Assembly: GCF_036711975.1 (NCBI RefSeq)
Contig: NC_091976.1
Location: forward strand, 16,802,001 to 16,866,000
DNA length: 64,000 nt
Direction: 5' to 3'
Source: Onthophagus taurus
Taxonomy: Eukaryota; Arthropoda; Insecta; Coleoptera; Scarabaeidae
Shown: one piece after another, positions 23,400-33,599 of the stretch
Numbering within the stretch: position 1 is the stretch's first letter
Layout of the letters: every line of letters begins with the position of its first letter
Program-made: the position numbers and the translations under genes
The notes under the pieces: model-generated
Told to the model about the DNA's origin: nothing
Databases searched by the model: none
What the model saw: the letters and a program-made list of their open reading frames with translations, nothing else

Positions 23400-24690
23400 C
23401 TCTTCTTAGACTTAATGCAATGTTTAAGTGCTATTGATGATTACAGAACAGAAACGAACGTAAAGAAACTTTAACGTTCAAAAATGTTGCCATCAACAGC
23501 CACACACCTTCTTGCTCGCCTCCTTACAGCATTAACTGCACGACGAATTTCGTTAGCGCTAATGCTTAGATCACACGTAACGAGTGCAGTGGCGAGACAG
23601 TAAAATGACACTAGGCCGAGAGAGTAGCGTGGCACTCGGTCCAGTAAATAGAATAGGGTCCGGATAGGGTCCGAATAGGACCTAGGCTTAAAGCTTAGGT
23701 CACACGTAACGAGTACAGTGGCGAGACAGTGTACTCGGCCGAGTCCTCGGTTGGTATTAACATATTACCGAGTGCTCGGCCGAGCGCTCGACCTAGTACC
23801 AGGGCGAGACAGTCACTCGGACCCTATTCTATTTACTGGACCGAGTGCCACGCTACTCTCTCGGTCTAGTGTCATTTTACTGTCTCGCCACTGTACTCGT
23901 TACGTGTGACCTAGGCTTAATGGGCTGGCATGGTCGACGAATTCGGAGTTTCATATTCTCCCTTGTTGTAGGCGGTTCCATGTTGACTATTTCTTTTATT
24001 CGGTTCCACAGGAAAAAGTCCAGTGGAGTTAAATCACGTGATCGAGGTGGCTATTCCACAGAACCCCCACGACCAATCCAACGCATGGGACAATGCCGGT
24101 CAATTACCCTACGTGCAACAACTGCAAAACGTGAAGGACACCCATGGTGTTGATACCACATTGTTGTCCCTGCAAGTAAGGACACATCGTCCAAATAGTA
24201 AATGTTCAGCACATTTTGTACAAATTGGGCGTATGTTTCTCCATTTAGAGCCGTATCAAAGAAATGTGGACCAATTATTTACTCTCCTATAATACTACAC
24301 CACGTGTTGAGGATCCATAAGTGTTGATTGTCAACATATCTCACCCAATACGGATTTTCCCTTGCCCAGTTGTGGGTGTTATGAAGATTTACCTCTCCAT
24401 TACTTTTAAAAAGCGATTCATCGGTCCAAAGAACAAGTCTAGGAAAATCGTCGGCTTGATCCAAAATCCAATTACAAAATGCCAGCCTTCTTTCAAAATC
24501 TCGTCCACCAAGAGTGTGATGGACACTAAGATGGTATGGATGCAAACGATTTTCCTTTAATATTCTCCATACTGTTGATTGGCTTAAGTCTATCGAAATC
24601 CGGCATGTAGAAACGTGTGGATTCAAGTTCACCGCTTCCAGAACGTCAGCAGTACTTTCCTCTCTTCTGACTCTTCGAATCAGCAAGCCT
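23400..24690 (-). pseudogene. Tc1/mariner-like transposase pseudogene (carrying a MITE)
   Basis: On the - strand, 24686-24279 reads a nearly clean transposase segment: STADVLEAVNLNPHVSTCRI, STVWRILKENRLHPYHL, LVLWTDESLFKSNGEVNLHN (first catalytic Asp) and LWILNTWC. Further on, in other frames, are GPHFFDTALNGETYAQFV and the AGTTMWYQHDGCP region (second Asp), and then the C-terminal end near 23470-23560, which is split off by the palindromic element at 23567-23915. A possible element end is GGGTGATTCAGACCACCCGT at about 23195. It is inactive. Confidence 0.75.
23567..23915. mobile_element. Palindromic MITE
   Basis: About 95 bp at 23570-23670 (CACACGTAACGAGTGCAGTG, GGCACTCGGTCCAGTAAATA) recur as the reverse complement at 23820-23915. 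A third copy of the outer motif (TAGGTCACACGTAACGAGTA) sits in the middle at about 23697, as if two elements were fused or nested. It is GC-richer than its surroundings and has no ORF. It interrupts the Tc1-like transposase. The target-site duplication was not resolved. Confidence 0.8.
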
Positions 24691-24739
24691 TTGTTCTGAG
24701 TTAACAGTGACCTTTATAAATTCATCCATGATTATGATG

Positions 24740-25010
24740 CACAACAGAGTACTGAGACCGTCACCTTGACGAATGTTTGTTGTAGTTCGGAGATGTTGTC
24801 TTAGAGTGAAGTTTCGTATTTGTATAGTTTGTGTTTAGGTTCTTAATAAGTTCTATGTATTCTTTCGACATATTATGGTTTTCCAGGGTCGTGATATCAT
24901 CTTTTAGTTATACTCTGTCGAAAGTCTCGATTAGAAAACCTATACTTTATAGGTATTTCTACCAGTTGTCTAAGAATGAACAGTGCATCACAGTGGTGTG
25001 GTATAGTGGC
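24740..25010 (-). mobile_element. Non-LTR RT fragment
   Basis: This short relative of the element at 12700-13970 contains, in antisense, the same GTGATATCATCTTTTAGTT, TCGACATATT and TTGTCTAAGAATGAACAGTG blocks and the LRT-QGD equivalent region. It is heavily mutated. It truncates the Tc1-like element on its left. Confidence 0.6.
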
Positions 25011-25039
25011 GGCGACAGGGGCGCCTTTTAGGGGACAAC

Positions 25040-26395
25040 AAACTTTCACAATAAATAATATCTTGTAAAAATTTGAACCATTTGAAGTTTTACGTACTTG
25101 GATGATCTCCTTCCAAAGTCAATACACCCAATGGATCAAAGCTTTGCTCATCTGATGGATGTAATACTTGATGGAAATTAAATCCTAAGGTTTCAAGTCA
25201 CGAGTCTAGTGGACTACACAACCAAAATTATTGTAAATGGAAGGAGTTGGAGACCAAACATAAAAAAAGAACAGACTATTGACAAAATAGAAAAAAAACT
25301 TAGTGGCAGAGGAAATAAAAAATGGTAAGAAATTCTTATCAAAATGTTTGATATTATAAAATTCCTTGCTAAATAAAATTTGGTTTTACATGGCCGTAGA
25401 GAAAACTATACCATTACTAATAGAGGAAACTTTGTGCATTTAATTACAAAGTATTATCCTGTACTTCGTAAACATCTGTAAGATCAAAAATGTGTGCAAA
25501 ATTTCAATAACGAATATGTCTCCAGAAATCTAAAATGAATTTATAGCAATTTTGGGAAGTAAAGTTCGCCAAGATCTCATTGGACAAATAAAAAAGGACA
25601 AGGATAATTCGATTATATTCGACAGCACTCCACATATTTCTCATAAAGACCAAACAAGTCAGGTATTAAGAAACATAGTAATTGAAAATCAGGAAGTAAA
25701 AGTAATGGAATCATTTATAAGTAGATTTCATTGAAACACAACTGTAGAGATAAAACATATGATAATACTACTATTATGGCTGGAAGGTATTGAGGAGTTT
25801 AGCGAAGAATTAAAGAAAAAATCCCAAAGGTGAATTTGTATCTTGCTCAAATCATTCATTAAACTTGGTTTGATTACACACTACCTCCGTTAAGGCAAGT
25901 TCAATAACTTTTTTCGGTACATTAGAATTGCATTTTTTTCCATATCCACACATCGTTGGGAAGTTCTGATAGCAGCTGCAGGCAAAAGTTTAAAAAGGGT
26001 TCAAGATACACGGTGGCGTGGAAGAGGCGATACTGTATATGAATATCATTGCATCATTCTCGTCGCTTTAGAAAAACTGAGAGATACAGGTGAAAGCTTA
26101 CACAACAACAGATGCAGGAAGGTAGCTATTTACGATAGCGTCATTTTAATTTATTTGTTTGGCGCGCCTCTGGGAACCGGTGTTACATGAAGTAAATGAT
26201 GCACAAAAATATTTACAAAGAAAGGGTTTTGACATAATATTGTGCGCTCAGAAAGTAAATTCTTTGCAGATGACGCTGATAGAGAAACGAGAGGAATGGG
26301 CAGATGGCATTGTAAGTTATGCAAATATATGTGACGATCTTCACATTTCCATAGAACCGCAGCATAACCGGCGCATAACGAGAAGGCGCATTATC
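25040..26395 (+). pseudogene. hAT-like (TTF/ZMYM-type) transposase pseudogene
   Basis: On the + strand the pieces are, in order: IKKEQTIDKIEKKL, MFDIIKFLAK (25345-25375), YYPVLRKHL, GSKVRQDLIGQIKKDKDNSI (25552 on), SHKDQTSQVLRNIVIENQ, STHRWEVLIAAAGKSLK, TRWRGRGD, DAQKYLQRKGFDIILCAQKV and EPQHNRRITRRR. This is the domain order of TTF-type zinc-finger hAT-derived proteins, but in several frames and with stops. It is non-functional. Confidence 0.75.
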
Positions 26396-26489
26396 TAGGT
26401 CTCTGGTTCTGTTTTCGGTAGATAGATTGCTTAGTAATGTTATCCATGGGTAGCTTTTTGTTTTTTTTATTTTGCTTGAAATATTTTAA

Positions 26490-26650
26490 AATATTAGAGA
26501 TCATATTTTTTTTGCATAAATTTCAACAATAATGTTATTTTTTTTATATTTAATCAACGCCGAATGAGATTGTACAACAGATATTTGCATACATTAATTA
26601 TAAAACTATTTATCTATCTGATATTATTGACCTTCTTACTTTCTGTTGAG
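26490..26650. repeat. Relic of a fourth P450 copy: intron-3 fragment
   Basis: It matches 14195-14355 in intron 3 of P450-A (TTTTTGCATAAATTTCAAC, TAATTATAAAACTATTTATC, TGACCTTCTT.CTTTCTGTT). No P450 exon is attached. With the shared flank at 27895-28710 it marks the position of a lost duplicate, here called A'. Confidence 0.65.
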
Positions 26651-26677
26651 CAATAATTGATGATTCCAGAATAATTT

Positions 26678-27848
26678 GTCCCGCAACGATTGTACAATAC
26701 TGCATCAGCATATTCTATGATCGAAAATAAACAAAAAAAGCCTATGTATTGTTACACCATATCCACAAGGCCTGTGGAATTAGAAGAAGCAGTTTTGAGA
26801 AGAGTTGATGAAAAGGCCTCAACCAGCATTAGAAAAAATTCTGCACAAGAAACATTAACAAAACAACCGTTCACCGCATTTTAGGGGAGCAGTTGCTTTA
26901 TCCTTACAAGACCATTCAAGCTCTAACAGAAAATGATGGCGAAAAAAGAGAGATTTTTTGTAGGTGAGCCATATAGGAAGAGGTAGTAAACGTCGACTTT
27001 CCCATAAACATTGTATTTACAGATGAAGTAACATTTACTTAAAGCGGAATTTTTAATATTCATAATGCGCATGTTTGGAATGATGAAAATTCAGTGTTGA
27101 TGTATGGGCTCGAATTATAGGTGATCAGTTATTAGGTCCATTTTTTCTTTCAAAGAGATTGACAGCCGATGCTTACATACATTTTTTACAAAATGACCTT
27201 ACAGAGGCATTTGATGAATTACCTCAACAAATTCTAGAAGATTGCTACTTTATGCACGATGAAGCACCAGCACATTATCCACGCGCTACTCGAGCATACT
27301 TAAATAACAGATTTGGCAATAAGTAGATTGGTCGAGGAGGTCCTGTCCCGTGGCCACATCGTTCACCAGATTTAAATCCGTTAGATTTTTGGTTTTGGGG
27401 ATATTTAAAACAAATATTTTATTCTGAAGACGTTCAAATTGTTTAGGATTTGGAAAATAAAAATAGTAATGCATTTGACACAGTAAAACAAATTATGACA
27501 TGAATCTTTTCCAATTTGTTAAATATTCGTTGTTTTTATGCTGGTTGAAATATTTTCTTCGACAGTCTTTGTTACTTGTTTTGTTAAATTATTAATGAAC
27601 TGTATTAATTAACTTAATATTATCTTATTATTTATTAAATTTTATCTTAACCATGGTAACCATGGTAATCATATAATTACTGCATCTAAATCGTTACAAT
27701 TAATGATGTTAACAATTGGTCAACTTATGAAACTAAAACTTTGAATATCTCGAAATAGTCCATTTTCAGACCTGTGTTTATTAGACTTTTTTTGTCTATT
27801 TTCGATCAGAGAATACGCTGATGCAGTCTTGCACAATCGTTGCGGGAC
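26678..27848 (+). mobile_element. Tc1/IS630-like transposon with both 52-bp TIRs, dead transposase
   Basis: Inverted repeats at 26678-26729 and 27797-27848 (GTCCCGCAACGATTGT, CTGCATCAGC and GATCGAAAATA) flank a degenerate + strand transposase. Readable parts are VELEEAVLRRVDEKASTSIR, FSVDVWARIIGDQLLGPFFL, LPQQILEDCYFMHDEAPAH (second catalytic Asp in HDEAPAH) and PWPHRSPDLNPLDFWFWGYL (third catalytic region). Stops lie between them. The flanking bases TA at about 26672 and 27855 are compatible with TA insertion. It sits inside the relic P450 A' block. Confidence 0.8.
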
Positions 27849-27894
27849 GCGCTGTATAGCAGAGAGCTCGTGAATAAGTGACGTCAAGGTTAGA

Positions 27895-28710
27895 AGCACA
27901 TTTTTGTGATTTTTTGTTCATCTTGTACTTGCATAAAATTTCCACCAACGTTAGCTCATAATCTTTTAGAAACTTTAACATTCTAGATTAATAACATTGA
28001 TAGCTCTATTGATATCAAATTCAAAATTGACCATGATCTGGAAATTCCACCGTGATATCTCATGTAAATAAACTGCTAAATAATGTACTGAATGACAGAA
28101 CATTCCGAGTTGTTATGGAGTCCAATATGAGCTCACTAAGAAAGCTCAATAACCGAAAGACAAAATTGACGTGCATCTTCGTATTTCCATTTTGGAGTAT
28201 ATGTGGCAGCATGGCCATCTTTTGTTTTTAGTAACTTTAATTTGTTTTTGTAATTCTAGCTCTAAGTTATAGATTCCTGGTCATCGGAAATTCATTTCAA
28301 ACGATAGGTAGCATTTAGTTATCGCCTATCGTACAAAAAGTATGTGAAGCAATTGCAAAAGAATTATTTGTGACATGCATTCCAGTGTGAACTGAAAGCA
28401 AATGTCACGATACTACCAAAAAAATTTTGATGTATTGGAACTTCCTTTGGAGATATTGGATGGTAAATACGTTAAAATCTTGGCTCCTCCAAGCAGCGAC
28501 TCAGATGTTGACTACAAATCTATTTTTGTTGATTTGGAATCTAAGGAAAAAATAGCAATGGCGATTTTTTGCCAATTCTCGTTTAGGAAAACGTTTAACA
28601 AATAGCTCTAAATATTCCCAACCGTACAATATTTCCAAATTCAAATATTACCTCACCATATTAATGTAAGGTTTTATTCAACACAATTATTTGCGGAATA
28701 ATAACCTGTC
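27895..28710 (+). mobile_element. PIF/Harbinger-like remnant in the relic P450 A' flank
   Basis: 27895-28050 matches the 5' flank of P450-A (TTCATCTTGTACTTGCATAA). 28265-28610 matches the Harbinger remnant at 15540-15860 and shows more of it: ELPLEILDGKYVKILAPPSS corresponds to the catalytic DGKHVxIxAPxxSGS segment. The tail (AAATATTCCCAACC, CACAATTATTTGCGGAATA) also matches. It is dead in both places. Confidence 0.65.
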
Positions 28711-28849
28711 ACACCAGCGAATGTACAAAGCATTTCAAACTTATATTAGTACGACGACTTTCACGGCTGGTGTTAATTGAATTGCACTAAAGTAATTATA
28801 CCACCATACAACTTATTTCATCAATATATGATTTATCATATATTGATTA

Positions 28850-29215
28850 TTAGTGTCTTTTACAATGGAAAGGTAAAGCTTTGAACTGGTATGAAACTTC
28901 GCGTAAGATATTGAATGTGGTTCGTGGGAAAAGTTTCTACCTTTTGATTATGAACGGACGGTTTTCAACAAAATCAAGAAGTCTACTCACTGTATCGATG
29001 TATCTATTGAGATGTATTTGCAATTATGAACTTATTATAGGCATCATCTGCCCCTTGCAGAGCTTAAGATGTTGGAAAATCTTCGATATACTACAAGCAG
29101 TTTGCATTTTCGTTTGATTGTGAAAGTTAGATCGTCTTTGCCAGTGGTTGTTTCATCTAGGGATCATGAAACGGTCAGTAAGTTGCCTTATTTAAAGGAA
29201 AAATGACTTAGGTGA
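28850..29215 (+). repeat. Block shared by P450-B and P450-C 3' flanks (copy 2)
   Basis: Duplicate of 19160-19530. In copy B this block runs into the P450 3' end within about 180 bp. Here an extra 2 kb (29216-31110) intervenes before the shared TTGGTTAGATAAGAACATTA sequence resumes. Confidence 0.7.
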
Positions 29216-29502
29216 CATAGAGAGAAAAAAAAACGAAAGAGAAAGAGAAAAAGAGATAATCATATGTCATCACAATTCTGTTCATTCAACAACTTAGACC
29301 TATATATCACCCTGAAAACCGCTCAGTTTCCTGCAAGACCGAAAGTGGACAGTTATTTAACAAATTAGGCACACAATACGTGAAAGATCTTTTAAAAATG
29401 TTCGGTCGATGCTGGGGTATTGTTAACGTATGTCTGTGCCTAATATTAATATTATGAACGTCTATTCGAAATTGAATTTTGTTATATAAATATGGTGGAT
29501 AT

Positions 29503-31010
29503 TGTAACGGTCCGAAATTTAAATTTATTTCTTTTGTTTAGTATTGTTTATTTGTGTTGTCAATAGGAGTTATGGGTTGCATAATTTCGGATTTGTTGAT
29601 TAAAACGTTTATGTTTTTTTATTTACATTGTGTTTATTAATTAAGATTTTTTTTACAGCAGCATACATCTGGTAATCCTACACTTTTTTTCCTGTTTTTC
29701 CTTTTCTTTTAAAATTTCCTTTATAAATATGAATTTCTTCCTTTCATTTCAAGAGGGTGCTATGACTTTATTTTTGCGCAGGTGTAATTCTTTTATTAAT
29801 CTCTTTGGTATAAAAGTCTTTTTGAAAAGTCTTCTCGTTCTTTTTCGAAACCAGATTAGAAACACGAATCACGTTTGATTTTGGAATTTTGGTTCGCCAT
29901 TTTTGGGGTGTTTTGTGTTATTTCCAATCCAAGTCTTTAGGATTTATCTTTTGTGATTAATTGCGAGAAAAGTGATTTTCTGGTTTTAATTCTACAAAAA
30001 AAATGAAAAAAAGGTATCCTAACATCTATTCCTCATTCATTCTTTTTAATTTTTTTTACTGTTCTTCTTTAATTTCATAACCAGGTTTTATTGTGAGGAG
30101 CAATTTTGGGCAATTCCTTTTGGGGAATAATTTAATTCCATTACCTCTTCGATTATTCGGAGACAACTTTGGTCTGAGAGGATCTTCTATTTTCGTTCTT
30201 ACCTGGAAACAACTTTATCAATAACCTCTTAAGAAGATTTATTCAATTGAGATACCTTTCCTATACCTTACCAGAAGTTGCTGCAGTGGAAAACTTCCTT
30301 CAGATCAGTTTGGAAGAGTCACCGAACATAGGGTCAGATAACTCTACAACTTATTTCTGCCGGAGAACCGGAAAATAATTTTGATCTCAATAATAGATTC
30401 ATTTTGTTCATTCAATCAAATTTTAATCTTTAATTAAAGGTAATTTAGAATAAATTAGGTTCATTTTTAATATTCTTTGTGAATTTTTGTTGGCGAGTTT
30501 TTTTTTATTGATTTTTTTTTGCTATATCTTATTTTTTTGATAATTTTTTTAAGGACTTTAGGTTGAGCTCAACTCTACGGAGTCTAAACGCGGTTTTTCA
30601 TTAATTTCATTTTTCATTTACTATTTTGGTTAATTTTATTTATGTGTTCAGTAAAGTCCAGTTTTTCCCCTTCTCGCTAACATCAATATTTTCTTTTCTT
30701 GTTTTGCGAACTTTGGATAAAACCTATTAAAAATGTTTTGGTATATTATCTTAGAAGTACATTATTTATTTACTTACCTGTACTATTATCTTTTTTTACG
30801 AGTATTTTTTTTTAAATAAAATTATTGCAACTCATAATTCCCTGATAGCTTTCTGTTGTGTTGTGTTATATGTTTTCATCACCACCTTTTCATCACACGT
30901 CGCAGTTCGTGAACTCGTGGGTATCATTAAGTGTAAACTTATAATTGTTTTCTTTAAATTTTATTATTGATTTTCCGTTATTATATTTAAAAGGTTTGGC
31001 GTCACAACAT
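29503..31010. mobile_element. 1.5-kb insertion, candidate solo LTR
   Basis: Comparison with 2380-2450 shows an uninterrupted site there: ATATGGAGGAGATTT...AAGACCATATGGTAGGAACAAG. Here the site is split after GGTGGATAT by sequence starting TGTAACGGTCC and ending GGCGTCACAACA, so the insert has TG..CA-like ends. Inside are a TATA-like GTATAAAAG near 29808 and long T-rich tracts, with no ORF above noise. A solo LTR is the best guess. The site duplication is at most 3 bases (ATT), which does not settle the class. Confidence 0.4.
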
Positions 31011-31141
31011 TTGCTAGTCAAAACCTTATGGTAGAGGCAAGCAGAGTGAAGGGCCCTACGACGTGACATATTCAACCAGCCCACCCATTTTAAAGTGTAT
31101 GAGATACTCGCATTATTGGTTAGATAAGAACATTATAAAGC

Positions 31142-31448
31142 TTTTTATCTGCAACTATTGAATTATCTATTCGTTATACACTTGATTTTTGACGGGTAAT
31201 GACACGCATTACTCATGACTCATGACTGACAAAGTGTTCAATAATGAAGCCATTATTCCACAGTTCTGACACGACCTACTAATATAAAGTTTTTTGAAGT
31301 CTATCAAGTTTTTTTTTCTTTTTTTGATTTTTTTTTTCAAAATTAAATATTTGTAGATAAAGTATAGTTTTCAAGTTGCGTATAATGGATGTCAGCCGCC
31401 ATTATACGCTTGTTGAATAATATACTATTAATGTTTTATTATATTTAT
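31142..31448. mobile_element. Short insertion (about 300 bp) flanked by TTTTTAT
   Basis: Copy B runs ATTATAAAGATTTTTATTGTT without interruption (19613-19633). In the copy C flank the same point holds about 300 extra bases bounded by TTTTTAT on both sides. The insert ends in a TTATTATATTTATTATGA tail and contains an inverted GCGTATAATGG/CCATTATACGC pair at about 31379-31410. Size, direct repeats and simple tail suggest a SINE-like or MITE insertion. Confidence 0.5.
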
Positions 31449-31524
31449 TATGATTTTTATTGTTTTATTAATAAATTTCTTATAACAGCATGTCATAAAT
31501 TGAATTGAACATTTAAAATTCCGA

Positions 31525-33334
31525 TTATTCGATTATTCTTTTTTTAAAAATAACTGGTAAACCATTTTTGCTTGTTAAAACCACTTCACCAGCTATATCT
31601 GCTTTATGATCATTGATTGGATGTAATGTAAAATGCCTCATTATGTAACTAATTAAAAATTTAACTTCGGCAATTGCAACTATTTTACCTAAAAATGTTA
31701 ATGAAAAATTATAAATAAATATTTAGTGACTATATATTGGTTACCTATGCAATCTCTTGGTCCCAACGAAAATGGTAAATAAGCATTTGCTGGGATTTTG
31801 GTGGCATTTTCTGGAAGAAATCTTTCGGGTTTAAACTTTGTGGGTTCTTCAAAATTTAAATAATGAGACCCGATTATTGAAAAGACTAAATCGGTGTCAC
31901 CCGGAAAAACTTTATCACCTAAAAAATTTTTATTAAAAAGCTAATCTGTTATAGAATTAATTTACCGATTTCTGCCGATTTAATTAAAGTTCTAGAAATA
32001 AATGGAAATGGAGGATAAAGTCTTAAAGTTTCTTTCATAACGCAATCAGCAAAACTCATTTGTTGAATATCGCTAAATTCTGCAAAAACGTTTTCGTCAA
32101 CACCTACAATCGAAATGTATTCCTGATAAATTCTTTCTTGTAATTCTGGGTGTTTAGCAAGTTCATAAAGAGCAAAACCAGTTGCAGCTGAAACTGTATC
32201 GGAACCCTTCAAAAAAATGATTAAGAACTAAAATAATGTAACATGAGCAAATAATTACAGCAACAACTAATGTTCGAAGCTGCGCTAAAATTCTATCATA
32301 ACTCAAACCAGATTCTAAAAGTAAATCAATAAAATCTTTTCGATCATTTTTATTCGGCGATTTCTTTTTTAATTCGATAACTGTTTTTAAAGTACTTTCA
32401 ATAAATTCTTTAGCTTCTTCAGAACATTTCGTCCAAATTTTATAATTATTGGTTAATTTAAATATGATATCGTTAATCTTCAATGGGGAATTAATTCTAT
32501 CGAAATAAACTTCGAAAAATGTTTTCAAAGCTGTGCTATAACGATTTACACGATCATCTTGGTTGCTAATATCTTCATTAAGTAATAAATCTACAAAAAA
32601 AATGTTTCTTTGATGCGTAAATACTTATTATATTTTTTACCATAAACGATGTTTAATCCATGTCTTAATAACAACATTTGCAAATCAACAGGTTGATTTA
32701 AATTTTTATTAATCGCATCGCGCAGTTTAATGGCGTGTGTTTTAAATGTTGATATATAATCGATGTTGAATTGATTATTAAGTACGTGCGAAATCATTTT
32801 TCGTTCTTGTCTCCATAAATTAACTAAAAAAATTTTTTGATTTCAATTTCTAAATAACTATCTAAATAACAACAAGAAATGTTAAGAGGTTATTCAGGAT
32901 TTTAGATAACTCAGGGTAAAAAGTAATTACTATCGCTCATCATGGGTAATCCGCTTCCTACAAATGCTTCCAATAACTGAAATAAACTTCGTTTATTAAC
33001 ATGTTCTTTCGATAATAAAATATGTTTAATAAATTTTTCATCGGAAACGAGGAGTGTTGGTTTAAAAGGTCTAATCCATATTTTAACAACTGGCCCATAT
33101 TTTTTATTTAAAGAAACGACGAATTTATAAGAATCTAAAAAGAAAATGTTTCAAAATAAAATTAAATCACAAAATTAAAAACTTACCAACAGTCGATTTC
33201 GGTAATAATACAAATTTTAATAACTCTAATGGAGTTGGTCCAGGATAATCATCAATTATCTTGTACTTATTTGTTTGATAAAAGTAATAAAATGTAAAAA
33301 AAGATATTAAACCCATAAAAAGTATCAACAACAT
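31525..33334 (-). CDS. Cytochrome P450, clan-4 type, copy C (intact)
   Basis: Seven exons on the - strand: 33334-33187, 33134-32931, 32823-32641, 32590-32259, 32206-31966, 31918-31745 and 31688-31525. The CDS is 1446 bp and encodes 481 aa, with exon lengths identical to copy B. It keeps the membrane anchor, DDYPGPTPLELLKF, GSDTVSA, KETLRLYPP (copy B has KESLRLYPP), [14 protein letters not shown] and a C-terminus on the B pattern (HPINDHKAD). There are no stops or frameshifts. It differs from B by scattered substitutions, for example KRSLFQLLEAF for KASLFELLEAF and PFPFISRTL for PVPFIFRTL, near likely substrate-recognition regions. That suggests recent duplication with possible divergence of substrate range. 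Substrate unknown. Confidence 0.9.
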
Positions 33335-33599
33335 TTCGGATATGTTTGTTTAACACAACTATGGAAAGATTAAATTTAAAGTATTTTTGATATTGTTTGA
33401 CCTTAACATTTTATCATATTTAAACCTTTGAATTTTACCTTGATCACCTTGATAGTTTAGAAGACTAATTTTAAGGTAATTTAATTTTAATTAATTCAAA
33501 AGAAAACGAATAAAATGAAATTACAAGCAAAGCAAAAAATATAGTAAAATATAATATATAAAATATTACACGTAACATTTACCTAAAAACAAATACACA

